A DNA stretch of 64,000 nucleotides from Trichoplax sp. H2. Lineage: Eukaryota; Placozoa; Uniplacotomia; Trichoplacea. A model generated the notes under the pieces. The model was not told where the DNA came from. It ran no database searches and saw only the letters and a program-made list of their open reading frames with translations. Shown here piece by piece: positions 13,892 through 27,821 of the stretch (its first letter is position 1; the number at the start of each line of letters is the position of its first letter). Location of the stretch: NCBI GenBank assembly GCA_003344405.1, contig NOWV01000031.1:62001-126000 (forward strand), given 5' to 3'. Both the position numbers and the translations under genes were made by a program.

Positions 13892-14398
13892 GACACTTTG
13901 ATATCAAGATGCGATCTATCAGAAATATCCTACAATTATGTGACGGTCCGTCATGCAATATTGGACAATAAACTGTATCGCAACTATAGCAATCGGTGGC
14001 TATATAATCACTTCCAGGTGATTTTATAATCCGTTGAGATGGTAGTAAAGATTATCGCTACAAAATCTCGTCCATTTGTGTAGTAACAAAGCCATTGCAT
14101 TGCATTAAAGGTATTTTTATCATTGTTTCATGGCATTAGTATAACAATAATATATAAAAGTCCCTAAGGTCTAATGAAAAAAGAACAAGTAGTTACGCGC
14201 AGTTCTTGAATTGTAAAGACAAGCTTTTATATTCTATTACAATGGTCGTCAGATCAATTTTTCACGGTGTTTGTCACTTAATACCGTTAAGATGCCATAG
14301 TAACTATAACGTTAATCAACCTCGAAATCTTAGCTTGATAATTTTATTAAAGGTCAGCATGATCGACTTTAAAGCTGAAAGTAATATAAACACAGTAC

Positions 14399-14474
14399 CT
14401 CAAGTTGATTTTGATTTACTAGTCGACACCTTCTTTAATGATAAAAGTCGTGTTTGTATGTTTAGGCATGCCAC
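14399..14474 (-). pseudogene. Decayed RhoGDI exon 3 (third copy relic)
   Basis: On the minus strand an AG acceptor precedes a 76-nt block that aligns with exon 3 of both RhoGDI genes (77 nt). It opens with a split Gly codon, keeps FIIKEG and IKI, and ends at a GT. It carries two consecutive stops (TAG TAA) in place of the EYR codons and has lost one nucleotide. I could not find matching relics of exons 1, 2, 4 or 5 nearby. It is best explained as a remnant of a third tandem RhoGDI copy. Confidence 0.7.
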
Positions 14475-17028
14475 CTATAGTAATTAACAAATATTATCAG
14501 CGTTTCAGTCAGCTGAGTCATTGAGTAATGTAAGAAGCAAAGCAAAGGAAGAACTGAAATGCTTTAGCGTAATGATTCCTTATGGTCATGGCTACTTCTT
14601 AATATTTTTTAAATAACTCTCTTGATGAAATTTGTAGTAACAACTGTACACTGTTGATTATAAGAACCAGAAGCTTTGAAGAATATGTCTCAAAATTGTA
14701 CAATGCAATAATAAAATCTACTGCACTGTATGAATAAAAGTATTGACACTGACAAGCTGCTACAAGTTAAGAATGCTAAGGAGCATCCTTCTTTAAAATT
14801 ATTGTTGCAACATTATCACCTATGAGTAGTGATTTATTTGTAAGATTAAACGTGGTATAATGATATTTTTGAAAGCTATCAGCATTTTTCAATGATTCTA
14901 ATTGAAGCCAAATATGCTAGGCATAATAATTTACTAGTCATGTCAAGAAAGCTTATTTTATGACCATACAAGCTAATTTATGAATCATTTATGCGGCATG
15001 TTTTAGAATTAATACTAATTTAATAGTAAAGTTGACAGCAAGGTTGCATAAAAATCATATTTAATTCTACAATCTTACCTTCTGTATACCGTATATTTTA
15101 TCTATAAAGCTGCTGTAGTGATTTCAGTAAGTTGTAATCTTACATTATATAGCTAATAGTAATAGCTGGAGACTATTACTCGGTCATTGCAGCTGCAAAT
15201 ACGGCTAATTTCTGCCTAATATTTTAATATTTATAATAGAGCTAGTAGGATACCTTACTATGGAGAGTAAAATAAATTATTGATCGATATAAGGAGTTGC
15301 TAAGCCATCAATTTTATGTAATAAAATGTTAGCTATTACTTCTAGAAGTGATGCTACTATCGACAGGAATAGTAGCGGAAAATAGAGATTTATTACCAGC
15401 ATTAAGCCACGGATATGAACGTAGATTTATAAAACCGAGATTGTCGAATCTTGATTACCAGAATATAAATTTCTTTTTTTTGTATCTGATTTCTTTAATA
15501 AGAAGTATTCCTTCTCTATTTTCTTCTGTATTGTGGAAGCAATCAGTAACCAACAACAATTTTCTTAGTTCAAAACGATTTCCGTTTCATCGGTGACTAT
15601 CGTGATTATATCTGTCTTTGCTTAGTTGAATGTCGATGGTCTTTCCATAGATTCCTAAATAATTACTATATGGTACGATAGCAACCCTATGCAGTGAATA
15701 ATGGAATATAGGAAGCGAGTGTATTCATCGTATGTCGATATCGACACATAAACCATAACGATAATACTTCACAGACGGAGTAACTTAGGTTATATAGCTG
15801 CCAAGTTTCTTTTTTTTCCTTGCCATTCAGTACAAATAATGTCTTCAATCACCTTAATTGATCCTCTTAATAGTCTAGCATAAACGATACAACTCAAAAT
15901 TGAGAATTAGTAATTTTAAGACTGTAATTAGTAGCATGCTTGAACTAGATAATATTAGTAATACGATAATAAATAATAATATTTAACAATTAGTAATAGA
16001 GTAATAAATACCGTAGTAAGTGCCGTAATAAATAGTAATAAAATTAGCATATTACCAATACGAATATATTTGATTAGTTTGATTAGTATAATGAGTTATA
16101 TGTTGGATCATTTTGATCAATTCGATTTTTATAATCTGTTATGAACAATTGATAATATACCAATATAGATTAAGCACCAATTCAATTAAATATAATTTAA
16201 GCCTAAATCCCCGCCCAAAAACAAGAAGCAATTCAAACGAATACGTTTGCAGTAGGTTGATTCGGTTGCTGTTTTAATCTATACACCTCAAGATAGGATT
16301 GCAAGATATTTATTATATTATAGTACATTATCTGATATCATAAGAGATGGTAGCGAGCTGCTTTAATAGATGAAAATGATAACCTAACAAATACTAGAGT
16401 TCTAATATCATTAGCTAAAGTAGAGTTAACCATATTTTTTATCTACTGGTACAGCCATGCTTTGATTAATGGTATCTTAAATAATTATCATCAATTCTTT
16501 GGATATAACCTCATTATATTATGGCTAAATTGGAGAAAATACCTTCGCACTAATAATCAGATATCTATCCTTAAGTTGATTACTCATCTTTCTCAGCATC
16601 AAAGCATAAGGTAATACAAGCTACTTTGCCGCTTTCGGAAGTCTTTATCAAAAATTAATGCTTGATCACAAATACTAACGATTGAAAACACGAAAGACGA
16701 TCCCATCATGTGAATATTCACATAGATTTTCTAATAGATTGTATAATTTATGAGTACCATGGTCATCATAATCAGTATCAAATTATTTTAGTTTAGATAG
16801 ACTTAAAATAAATAGGTGCAGGTCAGTACATGGAAATTTGATTAAAGCACTCCATAGAAATATTGCAAGTTGTTTATGTGCGATAGCAAACATGTGGCGA
16901 TCCAGTTTTTCTTATCAGTTTATCATCCATTAGCATTAATATTAACATTAGGAGCATATTAAAAAGAACAACAAAAAAATATTTGCTACCAGGCTAAGGA
17001 ATAGAAACTAGGCAAATTATAATTTGAT
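14475..17028. other. Gene-free AT-rich intergenic region
   Basis: Only short frames without family resemblance. About 15940-16050 is a low-complexity run of AAT/AGTAAT-type repeats. The 82-codon frame at 15348-15596 shows no conserved pattern and no partner exon. Confidence 0.45.
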
Positions 17029-20000
17029 CTATCGGAGACTTGATTTTCTTGGTATTTGGCTTGATCGTGGAGTTGCTGCCTTGATGCTGGGTTTGCTTCC
17101 CGGAGAGCTTAAATCTTGATCTGAAACGGCATTCCCTTTAAGACTTGGTAGTTCCAGCCCCGGTAAAAAATTTTGTTTTATAGCTTGAGAATCATTTATA
17201 GACTCTGATGAGACTAAAAAGGAATATTATACGAAAATCATGAATAAAGCGGTTATGTAATCACTTTGATCTAATTATACCGTAGATTTTTACAATTCAA
17301 GAAATAACTTTCACATAAAGTCTTAGATCGCTATATGTTTATAAAATGCTTGTATAAGCAATGTCTAACATGGTTAAACTCATAACAAGAATAGAAACAA
17401 TTAGATTTCAAGAATTACTTTAAAAGTTAGATCGATATTACCTTCCAGGTCATTAAAGGATCTTGATTTAGATATAGTTCCAATCCTGAATAAGTCCGAA
17501 TTTCGATTAGGAGTAGGTTGAAAGATTTCACTTGCACCTGCATGCTTTTGTCCATTTCTAGCGTGCTTCTCTAATACTGTAAATGGTCCTGTGGATGAGC
17601 TGGTCCTTCTTCTCATCAATCTTTCATTATCGTTCATAACATGACCTTTAGGTATATCCCTAATTGGCTTATACTTCAAGGTCAATCTGCTAAGGAAAAA
17701 TTATCTGTTAATATATCTATGTCACAATTGAATTGAAGCTGATTTATTTATCGAAAAGCAGCATATCCTATTAACCCACTTTACATTGCCTAATTCTGTG
17801 ATATTTTAGTATGTTACTTTAGATTTGTAAAGTACACTACTGGGAGATTTATTACCGTACTTTAAATAGCAGCCGGTTATAAGCTTGCTATTAGCAGTAA
17901 ATTACTCAGGAAGAAAAACCGATTAATTAAGTAGTAAGAGACTATTTAAGATTCGGCCTTGAGTATTCTTCAAAAATAAAAAAATTGGCTATTACCACTC
18001 TTCCGGAATAATCACTGCTTGTATCAGGTAGAGTTGGAATGGATTTAAATTATAATAGATTAAAAAATCATACTTTTTCCGAGGTCGAACTTCAATTGCA
18101 CTTTCTAAAATCGATTGATATTCTTCAGATTCTATGAAGCGCCGGTAACTATTCCTCTCCATGAGGTAATAAATTTTTTTCTGTATATCAATCAATATCC
18201 ACTTGTTTGGATCATAGAGTGATTTATCAATATTTCTAATATAGCTAGCATCAATATTAATTTGCTGTGGAGATGATGGAGTTAAATATCGCCTTTGCAA
18301 TAAAATGTAATAGAATCATCATTATTAATTTAAAGTGGATTCACTACCAAGCATTCATTTTTTTTATTAAACCTCAAGGAATGTAGCAGCAACTATCTAC
18401 CAGTACTTAATACGTCAATATAATCATATTAAACAAATAAGCCGAAATATGAAGTAACGAACCCGTAAATATCATGAACAACACTAGGCACTAGTGCCAT
18501 TGGCGTATGGTGTATTAAATTTTCACAATCTAGCCAGAAGCTGTTTAAGAAAAATGCAGAAAGAGTTAGTTGTTACTTGTTATAGTTTGCCGTATAATAT
18601 CATTCTTTAAGCCTGCAAAATCATAAAATTTACAGAGAATATTACATAGCCATTCACAAAGAGTCAAATGAATTCAGACTTGACATTTAAGTTGACATGA
18701 TGCTTAACTAAACACGATACATCTATGTATAAAATGTGATGGTTATAACAATAAAAATATTAAGGTTTCAGACCAATACTATCTGAGCGTATCGAGAGGG
18801 GTAGCTCCTAGTTACTATAAAAAATCTTATCAAGAACACTACAACGATCAACGTTATATCAGAGACCTGTTAAGTTATATATTCTACCTATCAGTTCAAT
18901 TATTAAAAAGGAAAATTTTATACAGCAAACTCATAGTCAGTAATTTATTTATAATGACTAATATTATATGTCTTACTTTATATTTTCTTCGCTGTGTTCA
19001 TTGCTAGCAAATTCAATAAAATTGGTCACTCCAATGTCATCTCGTAGCAAATCTGCTAATGATACTGCCCATAATAAAACTCGACGTTTATGCAAAACTG
19101 TGGCACTATCAATAAATTGTATAGGAAAAAAATTTATTACCTAATGATGATAGCTCATAAATCATGCTAAATTTAGAATGAGGTGTTAACATAATCACTA
19201 AAGTGATTTAGTTTACTTGCAGTTATGGATTCGATAGCATGTAACAATATCATCAATTTCCTATTTTAATTTTATGTAGGTAAAATACTACAGCATATAT
19301 TTTATATTAAATTGAATTACTTGACTGAATTTAGGTTCCATTCTGTAATTTTATCAGTAATCCAAGGATTACTAGTTCTAGTAGTCGGTAGGAATGGATC
19401 GTAGTCTTTATATTTTTCACAATTGTTGATAACGCTATCGATAAAGGGAAATACAAAAAGTTACAATCTAGATCTATTTACTTCAAATGGGAGACATATA
19501 ATAAATACGCAGACTTATTCGTAAATTGAGATAATAATATCTCTTAAGTCTGTATGTAAGGCGTTACTTGGTATCTAATCAGAATTGTGGTATTATGATA
19601 TATTATATATCTGATTATAATACGACTAGCAGCATAGAATCTGTCACTAATTAAGTATAAAATATTTTACATTCTTACTGCATCTCTCGAGCGGTAAGTA
19701 TAGTCATTAATATAGATAATGCAGGCTGTAATAAGATAAACTACTGTAAAAGAAATAATAACACACCATGACTGCTACAATGAATGCTAAAATGAATTAC
19801 CTAAAGTAATTTTATTATGAGGTAATAAGTAAAAAAATTGTTTACCTTTCTACACCTTTTGAAACTTTCATAGCACAACCTTCAATCATTTTTCGCAAGG
19901 CTTCCGCCTGTTTACAAAATATCAATTATAATTAGAGGCTATGATGATGGTTTTAAGTACTGTTGAAACGTATTATGTAATCGTAATTGCAATCAATTTA

Positions 20001-23000
20001 GTGCAGGAATAAGTACAATGCTGCGATAGGCTTCAGAACGAACATTGTACGATAAGAAAGTACTGGAATAGTGAGAGTTAATGTTAATAAAGCAAAGAGT
20101 GTTTACCTCACTGATTAAGGTCCGTTTAGAGTCTTTTGGCTGTAACCGCAAGAGAAGAATTGGCGATAGGGACAACATCACTTCCAATTTATTCATTTTG
20201 CTAACTTAATAAAGATTGCTGTTATTATTTTTTACCAACCGTGGAATTTAATCTTCTAAAACCGGCTTCTGACATATTCGCATCATAAGACTAAAACATG
20301 TAAGGGGAAAAAAGCAATAAATAATTACTTATCCTTCGATAGTTGTATCGACTAGAAATTAGCTTATGTAACGATAATTATATAATGATTAGGAACGGTT
20401 TAGCTTAGCCAACAGATTACCGGAGGCTGACGAACTCTCCAAAAACATCTTTGCTCGCTATAACTTAAAGACCTTTCAGCTTTATTGCGCAATTTGTCCT
20501 TTCTATTTGTAACCATGAGAGAATTAGAGTAAACTCAAGGAATGAAAACAGATATAAACATGATAACTAAAAAACAGCTGCATTAATTTAACAAGCCTTT
20601 CTTCTTCTTTTGCCTTTAAAATAACAGAATTCCAATTATATTCTAGTTGACTTTGTAGTTTTACCAATGCAGCCTTGAGTGAGTAGTTTAAAGTGATTGG
20701 AATAGTAACAAAGATTAGAAATAGATTATACCCTATTTAGAAAAGCAGCTTAATTTTAAACAAAGATGTTGAATTGCTAAATTGTATCTTTGCCAAGGCG
20801 AAGGTTGAGTCAGAGAGATTGTACCATTGAGTAACTATTGTACAATAGTCGTAACATGATTTTATATATAACTTATCTAGAAATTCACTGATGATGGTGT
20901 CTTTGATATTTTACATAATATTAGTAGGTAAATTCATACATTTATAATATTATTTAAATATTAATAACTAATATTTACATAGCAATAAAACATAAAATTA
21001 GTAGACTTGAATTAAAAGCTTTAGTTCAGCTTTGCAGAAGAGATGCACTCAGATATTCTGTTGTAAACTTGTGACAACTTAAAGTCGTGAATATTTAGAA
21101 TCATACTGTAGGTAGATGTCAAGAAAGACTAAACGTACGGCAAGCTCATAAAATTTAATTCACTAGCTGTACTTTGATTTCTTCTCGACAAATTTTAACT
21201 TGCAACAGATGGGCTAAAGATTTTGAATTATACCGTTGTAGTAACTTATTCCTAATTATATAAATCATAGTTCACCGATTCATGATTGGATATCCGTTCA
21301 TGCTTCTGTTTCTTAAGCAGATAAATAGCTAGAAATTAAATCCACAAGCCAACGGACTAAATTTTAGTATTAACATTTAATTCAAACTATAACTCATAAC
21401 AGCTATCAAAAGTCAAGGAATGGCGGTTATTAACAGTTCATGGCCAAAATAATAAACCAAATATTAGTTAAGAGTACCCTACTATACAATATCTTACCGT
21501 AATCAGACAGGTCAATTGTAGGAGTTCTGGTAAACCACAAATTAGATGCCTGTTGAATATAATCTAAGTTTAATCAATACAATATAAAGATATGCCGGTA
21601 TTTACAATAAGTAATTACTACAATTTTCCTCTATTAAAAAATTTCGTTTAGTTTACGGTATCAAATATCAGTCAAGAATTGCAAATGTCAATCCTATCAA
21701 ATACTATTTAGGCTGTTACCACGATGATTTTGTAAATTAGGTTAAGTTTGCTTAAAGGATATCATATACCTGAAATCGATAGAACGTATTATCATACTTG
21801 ATTGCAAATGGTTGTCTGGTTTCATGAGCTGGGTATATGTACCCGTAGCGAGCAAACATGCTAGCGAGATGAACAGCTTCTACTGAAATGGATCAATAAT
21901 ATAAAGATGCAACAGAAATTGAATATTCATCGAAATATAATAAGTCTAATGGATGCAGTATCTCGTAGTGATTAAAATCTTATTAACGTAATTAATAAAA
22001 TTGTATTATTGATTTAATTTAATTCTGAAATTTATGAAGTTTAAATAGCTTAAAGCTATGAAAGTTTCATTGCTGGTTTTCATCCGTATAAGTCTGACTA
22101 CATACTTGCGGAAACTTATACTTCCTTTAAAAAAGTTATCTACGATTACTTGAGTTAAAAATTACTGGCTTCATAAATATAGCAGATGAAAATCTGTACG
22201 GAGATATTGCAATCAGGTAAAATGTTTCAAAACGTACAGGATAACTAAAAGTATGATCAATAATGTAATTTATCTCGGCCTCTTGTAGCATTAATACGTA
22301 TTTGATTATTAAAAATGTTGAGTTAAAAAATTTGCAAATTATTTCGATTCTTAATCAACGATAAATACATCAGTCTAAATTTTCATCATAACATAATTTG
22401 CAAATATGCCATAACACTATACGCTTACAATGTCCAACTACTAGATAAGACGAAAAAGTAGAAGATTCTAGGAATGATGGATGATATACGTACTTTTATA
22501 TTTCGTATAAAGTAATATTGAAGAAAAACAATGTATAAAGTATGGTCAACTGGGATATATGAACACTATGCTATCATTCTTAATAATTAGCTAGTATACA
22601 ACTCAGCGTGGATTTTCATTGCTGACGTATCACTTATCGATAGACAGTTAATATTTTGCAATAAAAAAGCCAGTTCCTATTAATTAATTATCAGATATCT
22701 AAAATAGACCTGTTTCCTTGAGATCAAGTCGTTTGATTAGCCAATTGATTAGTTCGGTACCTATTTATATAAATATTACTGTTATTAGAAGATGGACCAG
22801 TTATAATCGACTTGGTATTAATGACTTCATTTATTCCGTGCGTATCACAATCGATATTTTTGGGTTTCTAAATGATTACTTGTACCGAATTCGGTATACC
22901 TGTAAAGACACTTGGTATACTGGCAAGGAATAGTTTACGTGTTTTGACGGCTAGACCAGTCACCGGATTTTGCATATCCTGAATTAATTTTTCTATCTAT

Positions 23001-24158
23001 CTCCGTCAAGGAAAATAAATCGACCATTTCGAAAGATTAAAATACTAGCTCCTCAAAATTTGCTAATCATCAATAATTTGCCGATACATTTATATTATGA
23101 ACTGTGAAAAGTCATAATGTAAGGCTCCTATAACCTAGGCATAGCATACGACAACACCCCTTAAAATTGCTAAACGTGTATTTGAGGACGAATATATAAT
23201 GCCTTAGTTATATTGAAATAATTCGCTTCCATACAAGTTGAATAGTTTTACGAGTAAAACTTTTGAATTAGCAACAATATAAAGGCTGAAACAGTAGGTA
23301 GTAGTTCCAACGTGCACCTTTAACAAATCAATTTCAGAAGGTACCAAAAATTAATCATATCTGTCAAACTAATTTCTCTCGCATGATAAATTAATAGACA
23401 ATATCTTTACTGTATAGTAATTTACAGCTGCATGTAAGGGATTAGTAATGATGTAAGCGACAATTATAAGATATGATTATTTCTATACATATCCTTACTA
23501 AAATTAATTTAAAGTCATAGATCGGCTGTAATGATACTTAAAGTACTTTCAGTGAATTCAACTCGTTCAAGAATATTTTCTTTAAAATTTTGTATTGAGA
23601 AGTTTCAACAATATGATGGCTTTCCATATACAGTAAGAAGTATGTCTTGAAAGGTGTAACTTTAAAATACCCATGAGCTAATATGGCAGAGTTATTATGA
23701 CTTGAATACGAAAGATATTGAGGAATAGATTTTATGTGAACTAAATAATCCGGTACTACATTATTCATTGACTTAAATATTAACCAAGATAATATCTAGT
23801 AGAGATTTTGAATTTTTTCGGTGATATTAGAAGGAATACTAATTGAAGAGTAACACAGTCAAACATTGAAAAAACTTGCTGAAGTTAAAACTTCATATCG
23901 TCAAACCTTTTTCCTAATAACTTGAAATTTTATGCTTATCTATTAATATTCTTAATCATATTTTATTAGGATCAGCTTCGTAAAGCTGATAGAAAGGAAA
24001 TAAATTAATATCAAATAATTTTCTAATCAATATCGGTGGGATTTCGGGATATAAATATGATGCAGTGCCTATTCTTACGAGCTAAAGTAAAATGCTTTTA
24101 CTGGACTCAAACTAACCTTTCCACATAGAATTTCTTGCCTTGAAATATCGGTATCCAT
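17029..24158 (-). CDS. RGS7-like: R7-family regulator of G-protein signalling (DEP-GGL-RGS), 17 exons
   Basis: Predicted GTPase-activating protein for Gi/o alpha subunits, acting with Gbeta5 through the GGL domain and membrane anchors through DEP. Exons in transcript order: 24117-24158 (tentative), 22900-22978, 22710-22760, 21770-21882, 21498-21549, 21164-21213, 20576-20673, 20421-20502, 20236-20290, 20107-20204, 19846-19907, 19321-19434, 18977-19105, 18463-18540, 18074-18292, 17442-17686, 17029-17213: 583 residues, in frame throughout. DEP (about 15-95): DMQNPVTGLAVKTRKLF, TELINWLIKRLDLKE, EAVHLASMFARYGYIYP. R7 linker: QRCFWRVRQPP. GGL (about 241-285): EALRKMIEGCAMKVSKGVES, then YKDYDPFLP and SNPWITD. 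RGS (about 309-432): RDDIGVTNFIEFASNEHSEE, NFWLDCENL, PQQINID, MERNSYRRFIESEEYQSIL. A basic Ser-rich tail of about 140 residues follows. Exon 1 and the donors of exons 6 and 7 are the least certain; exon 10 adds an unusual hydrophobic insert before GGL. Confidence 0.88.
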
Positions 24159-27100
24159 GGCTGATTGAATTGTAATCTATCTACTGAATGTTTCACTTCT
24201 TACAAATAATAGTGATATCGAGAAATAGTATCTTAGACTTTCATGGAACTCAAGATAATAATTTATTTTTTACAGCATCTGTGAAACGTTAACATGGGTC
24301 CTACATACAAAATATTAAGCAAGATTAATAAACGTAAATTTAAACAATGATATGGAAAACTATGTACACAATTTACTGGAAATACTAACCCTTAATTATA
24401 AATTAGGCAGCCATCTTTGAATTTATTAAAAATCTGATTTCAAACCTTAAATTGATCGAGGATTCCATAAGAACGTTTCAATTAGAATTTAAATGGAAAT
24501 GGTATCAGACTGATATCCGTTCATGCTAAGAATATCGATAGGTAGCTAGATGAATTAGAGTTTTCCTACTTTCGACGATCAAATATTAAGGAATTCTATA
24601 TAATCTTGGAAATGGTTCACATTTAAACAGATATAGAATTATAATATGGATTGAATCGATCTTTTGAAGCCTAGCTATCACTTAAATATAGAAATATAAA
24701 ATATTCTGTACAAAGTAAGAACGTCAATACGAATAGTCAAATTTTTTGTTGGAGTTGCTTTCATATCTATATCCATCTGTTATTAATTATCCAGATGGTG
24801 GTTGGTTATAGTTTTTCTCTTCTAATCCATAATTATAGCTCAGTGATAGACTTGCAATTTAGCTTAGCCCTATCAAAATTCATATTCTGATGACGATAAT
24901 CTATTCTTCAATGCCATATTTACTCTTCTTTTCTTCTGTACATTGACGTCAATTGTCAGAGTGCAATATGTTGATGATTATTTACCATTTACAATTATAT
25001 CAATACCTTATTAGAACTTTTTGATTTCGAGCCAATCACTCGTAACGCAATTAAAATTAAAAGCTGCTATTGGAACAACAGTTATTAAATAGTCGCAAAC
25101 AATTAGCGCTTTGATGTTGAATAAGACTTGAACCATGCCTATTCCTATCTCACCTTCTGCATCAATTACGAGTAAGAATACTGGTCTTTTTTCTCTAAAT
25201 GTAGCTTCTCGTTGTTAGCCTACAGCCATTTTAAACTAGCCGGATTGAAATTCTAACACCTATTTAAATATAATTATATGCACTGGTAATATAGCATCCT
25301 ATTCTAGACCAATGTAATGAAAAGAAATTAAAATATGTTAAAATCACATATAAATAAGAACAAATCATTTGAGCAGAGAGAAGATGAAAAGATTTATTGT
25401 ATGATCAGATAAAATACACAATTAGCTATCAGAATGATCGAATTTATGTATTACTTTTTTTTTTACTTGGATATCACTGTCTATACAACAGTAGTTGCTA
25501 TAACGTTAGCTATAAATTTTAAACTAAGAGTTACAGTATCTAGAAACGTTAATAAAAGTAGGAATGGATATGCTGTAGGATAATAATATAAGCAAATCCG
25601 TTATAAATAAACGATCAAAAATTGACAAAAAATGATACTGATAATGATTCAGCAGACAGCTTTAGATAAATGTAATTCTAATTCTTTACTACGGACTCAT
25701 ACTAGTAGTCGGGCTATCACGAGTTCAATTCATAAATATTTTTATTGTACCGAATCTACTTGACATATAAAGTACTTGCATAAATTACAAGAAATAAAAG
25801 CATTTTATTTCTAGCTTTCCATAATTCATACGATGACGGTCGGAAGTTTTCCACGATGAGCTGATAAAGATGAATTGAGCTACATGGGAAGAAGTGTGAT
25901 ATAAGTATAGCAAGGTAGAGCTGTCATTCATCGTTAGCTGACTAACAGTGTCGTGATATGGTCATAAAATAATTTATAATTGTAGAATATAAAATTATTA
26001 TAACAAAGGCTCCATAATTATAATCATAAAAGTTATGATTCAGGATTGTATTCATTGATCATTAAATTAGTACCTTCTCTAGAAATTTGGATTCTGTATA
26101 ATCTAATTCAGAAGCCTGTTTAACACTTCTAATTCTACAAGAGATATTAGCGCTTTTAATTGTTTAGAATGTACTTTTTGCCTTGTCTACATTTGGAGAT
26201 CACGCGACTACGAATATTCTAGAAGATTTAAATTACAAATTAATACGTGATGAAATTATATTAAAAACGGTTACTCGGACTGCAGCATTATTCTTTCAAG
26301 GTCCAGATTCGATTTAGAGAGACTAGGAGACCTGTCTCAAGTTCTTCTACTGTAGTAGAAGACAATTACATGAATACTACAATTTTTATAGTTATCACAG
26401 TATGGTCAAATTTAGCGAATTCAGCATTTATACTGGTATAAGCTGATCACAATTAATTACTTACAGTAGGAATTATCGTAATTATAATTTATTACAGTAA
26501 CTATAAGGTGCACTGCAATAAATAATTATTCTCATATATAATTGAAATTAATTGATCCTAGTAATGCTTTTTGTGATTTTAATCCTGATGATAGCGCATA
26601 GAATTACTCAATAGATATCTATGAGTATCAGTATTTCTATAATAATTTGGCCATAAAGTAAGACTAAACTATTAGAATCTTAAGATAATTCAGCAATATT
26701 AGTAGCTGTCTAAGAGTATATAAGCTCAGCAAATTACCCAATAAAATCAGTTCTCTAGTTTACCTATCATAAAAGTTATAAGCGAACAAATTACTGTAAA
26801 TTTGTAGAAATGGACTTTTTATGTTATATTGTCGTAAAGCTTAGCAAGGGCTTAAGTGTACAAATTACTGTAAATTTGTAGATGTTAAGCTTATTATTAT
26901 GTAATTTTGTCACATAGCTAGTTTGTGACAATAACGTATTACAACTACCATCAATCATTGACAATACATATCAACTATGGCCCAACTATAGACTACAGTA
27001 CGTGAAATATTCAGAAGTTTGTTAAGTATACCAAATCACATTTGCTCTTGCCCTTTACTATCACCACATAACCTGTAACGATTGCCTGGAATATTAGAAA

Positions 27101-27244
27101 GGCGTTGCTGATCCATGTGTGCCTACTCGTCTATATAAATAAGCAACATTGCCAGTCTCTGCCCACACTATCATCGTTAACATTAGAGAAGATTCATATA
27201 GTACTTCAAAGTTTACCAATAAATCATAGTTAAGCGACAACAAA
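24159..27244. other. Gene-free AT-rich intergenic region
   Basis: No coding exon was recognised on either strand. It should contain the 5' region of the RGS gene and the upstream region of the first DUF2278 copy. A pair of short palindromic repeats lies at 26786-26879. Confidence 0.45.
26786..26879. repeat. Two copies of a 20-bp palindromic motif
   Basis: ACAAATTACTGTAAATTTGT occurs at 26786-26805 and again, exactly, at 26860-26879. Its 7-bp arms (ACAAATT/AATTTGT) flank ACTGTA. The pair lies about 0.4 kb upstream of the broken DUF2278 copy. This could be a bound-dimer site or debris; no further copies were seen. Confidence 0.65.
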
Positions 27245-27821
27245 ATGGTTAAATAATACGTAACACTTGTTGGCGTGCCAATCAAAGAATTAGAGAAAGG
27301 AAATCATCCACATGTATACGTATACCTTAAAGTTGAAGGATCAGAGTGTTATAAGGCGGCACTTAATGTGAAAGACTATAGTGGCAAAAATATTATGTAC
27401 GTTTGGAAGGAAGATTTACAGGCTAAATTTTTGAATCATTTAAAATCATTGTCTATAGGTGTATATAATTTCAGCTGCACTGCAAAGTCTGCAGCTATTG
27501 ACTATGTTCAAGGAGGATTTATTATTCAAGATTATTTTAGCGAAAAAACTGCTGAAGAATTGACACACATTTTAAGTACAACTGTAGATGATATGGTACG
27601 CGTATGTGCCCGAAATTCTGAGTCTAAGAATTTTTGTGTGGGATCAATGTTTAATCAAGGAATACACGATATCTATATGAATCAAGGGGAAAGAAAGTAC
27701 GAATGCATACGAGGATGTGGCCTTAATTTTCTATGATGGCATTGAAGACCAACATAGCGGTGCATTCTTTTCTTTCAAGAAGAATCTTCAGCCTGTGACA
27801 CTCAAGAATAGCTTGTGGTGA
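27245..27821 (+). pseudogene. DUF2278 (YukJ-like) pseudogene 1
   Basis: It aligns along its length with the intact gene at 32908-33528: VGVPIKELEKGNHPHVYVYL, ALNVKDYSGKN, AAIDYVQGGFI, CVGSMFNQGIHDIYMNQGE. The N-terminal coding segment is replaced: the aligned region opens ATG GTT AAA TAA, with a stop four codons in. After MNQGE the frame shifts, and the C-terminal part (ALIFYDG..., GAFFSFKKN) continues in another frame to a TGA at 27819-27821. A block of about 150 codons is still open, so decay looks recent or a shortened product is possible. It is separated from the other copies by about 5 kb that includes the membrane protein gene. Confidence 0.8.

Noticed and set aside
21010-21055. Alternative exon for the RGS gene (minus, beginning EYLSASLLQS)
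   Set aside because: It has a good acceptor and phase but hits a stop with no donor. The exon at 21164-21213 gives the R7 pattern DYA..L and joins in frame to 20576-20673.
27275-27736. Apparent 153-codon DUF2278 gene starting at 27275
   Set aside because: The opening codon is an internal TTG, the true N-terminal part is absent or stopped, and the C-terminal part lies in a different frame. It is treated as a pseudogene.
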